Shown: positions 1-4,859 of the stretch, piece after piece | How positions within the stretch are numbered: the first letter of the stretch is position 1 | How the letters are laid out: every line of letters begins with the position of its first letter | Assembly (NCBI GenBank): GCA_945901965.1 | Contig: CAMDMN010000106.1 | Location: forward strand, 1-7,259 | From: Legionella genomosp. 1 | GTDB taxonomy: Bacteria; Pseudomonadota; Gammaproteobacteria; Legionellales; Legionellaceae | Length of the DNA: 7,259 nt | Direction of reading: 5' to 3' | Program-made: the position numbers and the translations under genes | Notes under the pieces: model-generated | Databases searched by the model: none | The model's input: only the letters and a program-made list of their open reading frames with translations | Told to the model about the DNA's origin: nothing

Positions 1-428
1 TAGAGCGTTTTTTTTCTGAAGTGGAGCGAGTTCTAGCACCAGGCGGCTATTTTTGCTATGCAGACCATAACACCCCCACCCGAGCACAAGCCGCAAAATT
101 TGAAGCCTTTCTTAAAAAAACCCCTCATTTAAAAGTAATTCGAAAGTCCAATATAACAAAGCTGATTCAAGCCTCAGTCCACAAACGTATCATTGCAAAT
201 GAGAATTGGTTTTACAATGTATCTCAGAGCTTATTTGGAGCCGATAGTCAGGATTTTTCTATGAATATGTTGCACCTGGCTTATGCAATGGGCCTCATCT
301 TTCTTCCTTGGTGGCGAATTCGATTTAAACAACCCGAGCTCCGTTATATTGCTAAAGCCGCGCGTAAAGAAAAATTCTGGGGGAAAAAATATTATTTTTA
401 CTATTTGGTTCAAAAAATTGAGTCCTAA
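1..428 (+). CDS. SAM-dependent methyltransferase, 3' fragment (5' end outside window)
   Basis: This is the C-terminal part of a class I SAM-dependent methyltransferase. The reading frame is open from base 3 to the TAA at 426-428. The GTG at 21 is not a real start, because it lies inside the conserved EVER-LAPGGYF strand and the frame runs on to the window edge. The visible part begins just before LAPGGYF, the strand and turn after the SAM-binding half; the glycine-rich SAM loop is off the left edge. Aligned without gaps to the next gene, about 81 of 135 residues are identical, so the two are tandem duplicates. The last 50 residues (PWW, PELRY, KAAR, FWGKK, FYYL) are the most conserved and are rich in aromatic and basic residues. 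The TAA shares its last A with the ATG of the next gene (TAATG), indicating translational coupling. The family resembles Rv2952-type phthiotriol/phenolphthiotriol dimycocerosates methyltransferases, but a mycobacterial lipid substrate is unlikely here; the substrate is unknown. Confidence 0.85.
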   Translation, partial: ERFFSEVERVLAPGGYFCYADHNTPTRAQAAKFEAFLKKTPHLKVIRKSNITKLIQASVHKRIIANENWFYNVSQSLFGADSQDFSMNMLHLAYAMGLIFLPWWRIRFKQPELRYIAKAARKEKFWGKKYYFYYLVQKIES

Positions 429-1468
429 TGAAAAAGATGACAAGAGTCTGTTTTTACTTTAATCTCTTAATTAATCCATTCATGATCTTAAAGAGAGTAC
501 AAATGGAAAATTTTATTCGTAAGACAGAGCAAATCGGATTTGTGATGACTCATCACTGCCTAGATCCTTCAGAGGTCAAATTAAATAAACAGATAATACA
601 GGATAGTTATACTTTTTGGTCCAATATTGTTTATGATAAATCATTTTTAAATTGGGGGATCTGGGACAAAAAAGTACATCAGGACTTCATGAAGTTACAC
701 TATAATTATCTGGATCTAGATAATAAGAAGCACGATATTAATTCAATACTACTGATGTATTATATCGTAAAACCTCTGATAGACACGCAGTTTTTTAATA
801 AACGCTTGCTTGATGTTGGATGTGGAAATGGAATTGGCTTAAAAATACTCTCTCAATTGCTGCATACAAAACAAGCCTTAGGCATTGATTTAACACATAA
901 TTTAGTGTTACATGGCCATCATAACTTCTATTTTGAAGATAAAGTCAACTACATTCAATCAGATGCAGAGCAACTCCCTCTAGAAAACGAAAGTATTGAT
1001 ATTGTAACTAATGTTGAAAGTTCTCATAACTACCCAAAAATTGAACATTTTTATGATGAAGTAGAACGCATCTTGGCACCAGGTGGCTATTTTTGTTTTA
1101 CCGATAGTAATGTCCCAAACAAATCGCAAATGAAGCAATTAGATGCCTTCCTAAAAAATAAACCACAATTAAAATTAATTAAGAAACAGTATATTAGTAA
1201 GATGGTTCAAGCCTCTATTCATCAGCGTGTGATTAAAGATGAGGATTGGTTTTATGAAATGGCCATTAATTTTTTGGGTAAAGATAGTGAGGATTTGGCA
1301 CTAGAAATGCTCTATCTAGCCTATGCAATGGGCCTCGTCTTCCTTCCTTGGTGGAAAATTCGCTTTAAACGACCTGAACTACGTTATTTATCTAAAGCTG
1401 CACGAAAAGTTAAGTTTTGGGGGAAGAAAGAATATTTTTATTATCTTATACAAAAGAATTACTCATGA
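428..1468 (+). CDS. SAM-dependent methyltransferase (Rv2952-like), tandem paralogue
   Basis: Complete 346-aa class I methyltransferase that should transfer a methyl group from SAM to a small-molecule acceptor, probably an oxygen. Motif I is LLDVGCGNG at 127-135. The acidic residue ending the second strand is D154 in GIDLT, followed by SDAEQLPL (178-185). The ESSHNYP signature at 197-203 and LAPGGYF at 216-222 match the mycobacterial Rv2952-like group named for phthiotriol/phenolphthiotriol dimycocerosate O-methylation. That name is by homology only; I see no evidence for such lipids in this organism. At 346 aa it is longer than the roughly 270-aa mycobacterial enzymes, with extra N-terminal sequence and an aromatic/basic C-terminal tail (about 300-343). 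The start at 428 overlaps the previous stop but lacks a clear ribosome binding site. A better-supported start may be M26 at 503, behind AAGAGAG, giving 321 aa. Its TGA overlaps the next gene's ATG (ATGA). It was probably formed by tandem duplication with the preceding gene. Confidence 0.88.
   Translation: MKKMTRVCFYFNLLINPFMILKRVQMENFIRKTEQIGFVMTHHCLDPSEVKLNKQIIQDSYTFWSNIVYDKSFLNWGIWDKKVHQDFMKLHYNYLDLDNKKHDINSILLMYYIVKPLIDTQFFNKRLLDVGCGNGIGLKILSQLLHTKQALGIDLTHNLVLHGHHNFYFEDKVNYIQSDAEQLPLENESIDIVTNVESSHNYPKIEHFYDEVERILAPGGYFCFTDSNVPNKSQMKQLDAFLKNKPQLKLIKKQYISKMVQASIHQRVIKDEDWFYEMAINFLGKDSEDLALEMLYLAYAMGLVFLPWWKIRFKRPELRYLSKAARKVKFWGKKEYFYYLIQKNYS
491..497 (+). promoter_or_regulatory. Possible ribosome binding site for an internal start at 503
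   Basis: AAGAGAG lies 5 nt before the ATG at 503-505 (M26 of the second methyltransferase), while the ATG at 428 has only an overlapping stop codon and no purine-rich tract. The first 25 residues before M26 look unlike the start of a soluble enzyme. The true start may therefore be 503, unless translation at 428 depends wholly on coupling to the upstream gene. Confidence 0.4.
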
Positions 1469-2415
1469 AACTAAAAAAAATACAACAAGTGGTTTATGAG
1501 TATGGTGATGAATATAATCTACAAAAACTTTTATATAAATCCAAAGAACCCTTTTTAATCAGAATAAAAGATTTTACAGATCAATTTACCCTGGATTTTT
1601 TTATAAAAAATTCAAGCGGACAAACCACCTACAGTACATTTGAAAACGAACAATGTATTAATCATCAAACAGGTGATCTTAAAACGTTGCTGGATGAAAT
1701 CAAACACAATAAAGCTCATCGAATTTTTGGTCATTATTATCCACGAAGATTTACTGAAGAAATTGAAAAGCATGTGCCTCTTTGGCAAACCATTCCGTTT
1801 CGCCCACGATTTTGCAGTAAATATGTGAAATGCTTGCTTTTTTTTGGCGGCAAAGGTTCTAATACCCAGATTCATTATGATCGCGAACACCCCTGTATTC
1901 TTCACTTATGCTTATCTGGAAAAAAGGAGATGTTATTATTTACTAAAGAACAAAACAAACACTTATATAAAGTTCCTTTCGTTGGGGATTCATTGATTGA
2001 TTTTAGTCTACCGAGGGAAACCATAGCCAAACAATTCCCCGAAACAAATAAGGCCGAAGGATATGAAGTGATTCTTGAAAAAGGAGATATGTTATTTATG
2101 CCTAGAAATTGTTGGCACTATACCCGCTATCATGATGCTTCCGCAGCTGCTTCTTATGTTTTTTATCCCAATAAATTCATGCAGTTCTATGGATGCTTTA
2201 CCGGATTTTTTTATGTTGGCTATAAAGAAGCCACTGGATTTAGAGTTAATAATTGGCCTCTGTTTAAAAAATTGGATCAAACTTATCCTTTTGCGACAGG
2301 ACAAAAGAAATTTTTCTTAAAAATACTAGAAGTAAGCCTCTATATTTTTTTATTACCATGCATTAGTATTCTCGCTTACATTTCTGCCAAACTAAGACCA
2401 CGAAAATTTTATTAG
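1465..2415 (+). CDS. Cupin-like (JmjC/Cupin_8-type) putative Fe(II) oxygenase with hydrophobic C-terminal tail
   Basis: A 316-aa protein with a double-stranded beta-helix core typical of cupin-like/JmjC-type 2-oxoglutarate and Fe(II)-dependent oxygenases. H137 and D139 in QIHYD form the HxD pair, and H218 in NCWHYT is the likely distal metal ligand. LHLCLSGKKEMLLF (146-159) matches the family's strand and 'G-R/K-K' turn, and EKGDMLFMPRNCWH (205-218) is the usual 'GD-hydrophobic-P-x-x-W-H' strand. Most relatives are hydroxylases, but the substrate cannot be read from sequence. Residues 283-308 form a hydrophobic stretch followed by RPRK, a possible single C-terminal membrane anchor. I chose the ATG at 1465 because it overlaps the TGA of the methyltransferase (ATGA). 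The frame is open to an ATG at 1417, but that lies deep inside the methyltransferase and adds 16 residues unrelated to the fold. Position and coupling suggest it acts on the same substrate as the two methyltransferases, perhaps at the membrane. Confidence 0.8.
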   Translation: MKLKKIQQVVYEYGDEYNLQKLLYKSKEPFLIRIKDFTDQFTLDFFIKNSSGQTTYSTFENEQCINHQTGDLKTLLDEIKHNKAHRIFGHYYPRRFTEEIEKHVPLWQTIPFRPRFCSKYVKCLLFFGGKGSNTQIHYDREHPCILHLCLSGKKEMLLFTKEQNKHLYKVPFVGDSLIDFSLPRETIAKQFPETNKAEGYEVILEKGDMLFMPRNCWHYTRYHDASAAASYVFYPNKFMQFYGCFTGFFYVGYKEATGFRVNNWPLFKKLDQTYPFATGQKKFFLKILEVSLYIFLLPCISILAYISAKLRPRKFY

Positions 2416-2435
2416 GAGCAATACAAGTGGTACAC

Positions 2436-2441
2436 TAAGGA
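2436..2441 (+). promoter_or_regulatory. Ribosome binding site of the GrpB-GNAT gene
   Basis: TAAGGA lies 11 nt before the ATG at 2453, a slightly long spacing. It is the only purine-rich tract close to the start. A TAGGAG at 2413-2418 overlaps the preceding stop codon but is too far away. Confidence 0.5.
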
Positions 2442-2452
2442 AAAACCCACCA

Positions 2453-3796
2453 ATGAAAACAACCCTTGAAGTAGAAGTGGTTCCTTATAATATACATTGG
2501 CCCAATCTATTTAAGAAGGAAGCTCATCGTATTCAAAAGGCTTTAAGCACATGCCTTAAAGAAATTTATCATATAGGCAGCACGAGCATTCCTGATATGC
2601 CTGCAAAAGCTGCTATAGATATGATGTTGGTGCTTGATAATTTAGATGATATTCAATTTATATCAGAGCAATTAACTCAATTAAATTATGACCCTTTACA
2701 GCGGCAAATCATTCCTCATGTGAGTTTTTTTACAAAACGATATGATCAAACAATCCGCTTTCATTTACATCTGCATGAAAGAGGAAGTCCACAAATCAAT
2801 CGTCATATTAATTTCAGAGATTACGTGATTCATCATCCTAAAATAGCTCGTGATTATTCCCAACTTAAAATCCAGTTAGCGGCTCTATTTCCTAATGATA
2901 TCTATGCTTATGTTTCTGGAAAAGACAAATTAGTGCAAGATATTGATACTAAAGCAAAGTGCTGGTCGGAAAGAAAAAATGATTACCTACCACCAAACAT
3001 AGGGCCACTAGCCAAAGACTGGCCCCATGAAAAACTAGTCCAGGCAATGGAAGCAAATTTAAATGTGCATATGACTCATTTCGCGCAATATTTAAGCCAG
3101 GTTGAACTCATCAGAGTACCAGGATTTACGCTGGTTAATTCAGGATTAGCGGATGACACCTTTAATTATGTAATAGATGCTGATTTTTCTTCAGCAAATG
3201 CCAATACAAAAATTTCAGAAATAACTGATTACTTTACTCAGAAAAATAGTCCATTTTCTTGGTGGATTAGTCCTCATGATCAACCAGCGGATTTATCAGT
3301 AAATTTAGCCAACCAAGGCTATACAAATACTGAAAACAATTGCGCTATGTATCTTGATTTAGATGGGTGGGATGAGCAAGTTCATCAATTACAAACACTT
3401 AATATTGTTCGTGCAACCGATGAAAAAACATTACAAGATTTTGCATTGGTACTTGCCAATGATGAAGATACTTTCAAAACCTATTTCTCATGGGTAGCTT
3501 CGATTTTAACGAATGATGACCCAATTGAATATTATGTTGGATATGTCGATGGAAAACCTGTTGTACGTGGTTTATCCTGCTATTTTGCACAAGTTGCAGG
3601 GCTACATTGGTTATCAACAGTTCCTTCTGAACGCAAAAAAGGATATGGTAGAGCCATGCAAGAATATCGATTAAAGCGTGCAAAAGATCTTGGTTATCAT
3701 ATTGCCGTTTTACAAGCATCTAGCGAAGGGTATCCGCTCTATAGGAAGTTAGGATATAAAGAATGTGGTAATTTTTGTGAATATAAGCAACAATAA
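2453..3796 (+). CDS. GrpB/UPF0157 nucleotidyltransferase-like domain fused to GNAT acetyltransferase
   Basis: A 447-aa two-part protein. Residues 5 to about 175 are a GrpB (UPF0157) domain, a member of the nucleotidyltransferase superfamily. The signature HIGSTSIPDMPAKAAIDMMLV (40-60) carries the GST loop and a candidate metal-binding D56. FHLHLHERG (103-111) and NFRDYVIHHP (120-129) are further conserved family segments. Residues of about 185-305 (with NSPFSWWISPHDQP at 265-278 and an MYLDLD strand) resemble the N-terminal half of a duplicated GNAT protein. Residues 316-447 are a GNAT N-acetyltransferase, with the acetyl-CoA pyrophosphate loop RKKGYGR at 394-400 and the C-terminal LYRKLGYKE at 429-437. 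GNAT enzymes acetylate amines of small molecules or proteins. GrpB has no settled function, so the joint substrate is unknown; modification of an antibiotic-like or nucleotide substrate is a guess. It follows the cupin gene by 37 nt on the same strand and is probably in the same transcript. No frameshift or stop interrupts the join, so it is a genuine fusion. Confidence 0.85.
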   Translation: MKTTLEVEVVPYNIHWPNLFKKEAHRIQKALSTCLKEIYHIGSTSIPDMPAKAAIDMMLVLDNLDDIQFISEQLTQLNYDPLQRQIIPHVSFFTKRYDQTIRFHLHLHERGSPQINRHINFRDYVIHHPKIARDYSQLKIQLAALFPNDIYAYVSGKDKLVQDIDTKAKCWSERKNDYLPPNIGPLAKDWPHEKLVQAMEANLNVHMTHFAQYLSQVELIRVPGFTLVNSGLADDTFNYVIDADFSSANANTKISEITDYFTQKNSPFSWWISPHDQPADLSVNLANQGYTNTENNCAMYLDLDGWDEQVHQLQTLNIVRATDEKTLQDFALVLANDEDTFKTYFSWVASILTNDDPIEYYVGYVDGKPVVRGLSCYFAQVAGLHWLSTVPSERKKGYGRAMQEYRLKRAKDLGYHIAVLQASSEGYPLYRKLGYKECGNFCEYKQQ

Positions 3797-3840
3797 ATCC
3801 ATAAGAAAAGGTACACTTTCATTTTGGTTTAACTTTAATT

Positions 3841-3866
3841 GTTCAAAACTTTTCAAAATATTGAAC
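3841..3866. promoter_or_regulatory. Inverted repeat, candidate operator overlapping a -35 box
   Basis: GTTCAA (3841-3846) and TTGAAC (3861-3866) are perfect 6-nt inverted arms. Inside, a second TTCAA (3852-3856) pairs with TTGAA (3861-3865), and TTCAAAA occurs twice as a direct repeat 10 nt apart (3842, 3852). The right arm coincides with the proposed -35 of the next gene, so a protein bound here could control it. It could be chance in AT-rich DNA. Confidence 0.3.
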
Positions 3867-3889
3867 TTTTACCATCTTAGTTGTAAAAT
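3861..3889 (+). promoter_or_regulatory. Sigma70-like promoter for the repeat-containing protein
   Basis: TTGAAC (3861-3866) serves as -35 and TAAAAT (3884-3889) as -10, with an optimal 17-nt spacer. The -10 matches TATAAT at five of six positions. Transcription would start near 3896 and leave a leader of about 35 nt before the ATG at 3931, which has AGGG at 3917-3920 as a ribosome binding site. This separates the gene from the operon on its left. Confidence 0.5.
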
Positions 3890-3930
3890 AAACGTCCTTT
3901 TTCTTGAGTTTGTAATAGGGTTAAATAAAA

Positions 3931-4800
3931 ATGAAAATTAGCACGAAAAAACAGTTAAAAGAAGCCACTATCAATAAAGAAATTTTTCATCTAAAAGAAG
4001 TGCATGAGAAGCTGTCATGGTTTCAAAGTTGGTTTTTTCCAGCACAATTTGGTTCTGCATTAAAAGCCTACAAACCAGAAACTGCTAAACTTGAAAATGC
4101 ATGGCCAATTTATGATAGCTATATTAATCACACTTCATCATTTCAACGGTGGTTTGGAAATTTTTTCTCCTTTCTAAAACCATTTACCACATCGCCATTA
4201 ACTCAATATTTAGATAAAAATAAAAATTCACTAAATCAAGGTAATTTTATCACGATGGTTCTTGCCCATTCTTCTCCTGTTGGTAGTCAAACTCTCGCAG
4301 CAGCATTGGATGATATTGATAGTGATGATGATACTCCAGTAGCTAAAACAACACTTAAAGAAAGGATAGCGGCTATAGAGATTGATAGTGATGATGAACT
4401 TGGGATAAATAAAAAAACTCTTGGGGAACTCAAAGCTGCATTACAAGCTAATTCTACTCGATTACTAGGGGAAGGTAGTGATTTTGAAGATATTTCGTAC
4501 CCTGAGCATTGTGCTCGTGAGAGAGCAAAAATTCATGAACGTTATGTCGAGTCTACTCGTGCTCTTGATGATCTTATTCCAGAAAGTGAAGATATTCCGT
4601 ATACCGAGTATGTTGCCCGTGAGCGAGCAAAAAATACTGCTAGTTTAGTTGAATCTACTCGTGCTCTTGATGCTCTTCCCATAACACATACTTCAGGTTC
4701 TGCACCAAGAGCATCAGTTGCTGCTTTAAGTATGTTTTCAACGCCAGCAATCGTGGCTTCTCATGATTCACAAGTAGTTACAGGTAATATTAAACCATAA
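3931..4800 (+). CDS. Repeat-containing acidic protein of unknown function, effector candidate
   Basis: I do not recognise a family. The 289-aa protein has no signal peptide or membrane segment. Residues 1-100 are lysine-rich and aromatic, with two similar clusters, FQSWFF at 31-36 and FQRWFGNFF at 71-79, each followed by small and hydrophobic residues. This aromatic style reminds me of N-terminal regions of some Legionella proteins, a weak memory-based impression. Residues 122-166 hold two degenerate units of about 22 residues around an IDSDD core (at 129-133 and 151-155). Residues 186-249 hold two 30-residue units sharing 20 identical positions, each beginning EDI-Y-E, then ARERAK and VESTRALD. 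The C-terminus (250-289) is rich in S, T and A and probably disordered. It has its own promoter, is followed 8 nt later by a palindromic element, and faces fabF. A short variable repeat region and probably disordered tail fit a secreted effector, but no secretion signal is proven. It may instead be a lineage-specific cytoplasmic protein. Confidence 0.7.
   Translation: MKISTKKQLKEATINKEIFHLKEVHEKLSWFQSWFFPAQFGSALKAYKPETAKLENAWPIYDSYINHTSSFQRWFGNFFSFLKPFTTSPLTQYLDKNKNSLNQGNFITMVLAHSSPVGSQTLAAALDDIDSDDDTPVAKTTLKERIAAIEIDSDDELGINKKTLGELKAALQANSTRLLGEGSDFEDISYPEHCARERAKIHERYVESTRALDDLIPESEDIPYTEYVARERAKNTASLVESTRALDALPITHTSGSAPRASVAALSMFSTPAIVASHDSQVVTGNIKP
4294..4428 (+). repeat. Two degenerate coding repeats with IDSDD core
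   Basis: Residues 122-144 and 145-166 of the unknown protein align with about 11 identical positions, centred on IDSDD and ending in K-T-L-x-E. LKAAL at 167-171 may begin a third, decayed unit. Confidence 0.5.
4486..4677 (+). repeat. Two 30-residue coding repeats, 102-nt period
   Basis: Copy one is 4486-4575 (residues 186-215) and copy two 4588-4677 (residues 220-249), offset by exactly 102 nt, with 20 of 30 residues identical. The 19-nt stretch TCTACTCGTGCTCTTGATG is identical in both, which supports a fairly recent duplication. Confidence 0.8.
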
Positions 4801-4808
4801 TTAGTATC

Positions 4809-4859
4809 GTAGCCTTGCAACCAGGATTCCAATATCCTGGTTGCAAGCAACCAGGCTAC
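4809..4859. repeat. REP/BIME-like palindromic element between convergent genes
   Basis: The element opens with GTAG (4809-4812) and closes with CTAC (4856-4859), so a GTAG reads inward from each side; the outer arms GTAGCCT and AGGCTAC are perfect inverted repeats. Inside, CTTGCAACCAGGAT (4814-4827) and ATCCTGGTTGCAAG (4834-4847) form a perfect 14-bp stem with a 6-nt loop. On the minus strand, GTAG is followed by a second palindrome (4855 to 4836, arms CCTGGTTG and CAACCAGG). A GTAG tetranucleotide next to a stem-loop is the layout of REP sequences mobilised by RAYT (Y1) transposases in gammaproteobacteria, and two in inverted orientation make a BIME. No RAYT gene is in the window. The stem may also stop transcription from both sides, though the T run after it is short (4861-4864). 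Confidence 0.65.

Noticed and set aside
21..23. GTG at 21 as the true start of the first methyltransferase
   Set aside because: The frame is open to the window edge and the residues before it match the same place in the paralogue, so the gene continues to the left.
1417..1464. Longer start for the cupin-like gene at 1417
   Set aside because: It lies inside the methyltransferase reading frame, adds 16 residues with no relation to the fold, and the ATGA overlap at 1465 gives a better start.
1612..1905. Minus-strand 97-codon open frame within the cupin-like gene
   Set aside because: It is the shadow of a conserved coding region, without a start signal or recognisable protein features.
3828..3839. 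Tandem TTTAA motifs as a PmrA-type regulatory site
   Set aside because: The two motifs are 6 nt apart, whereas PmrA half-sites are about 11 nt apart, and the flanking bases do not match.
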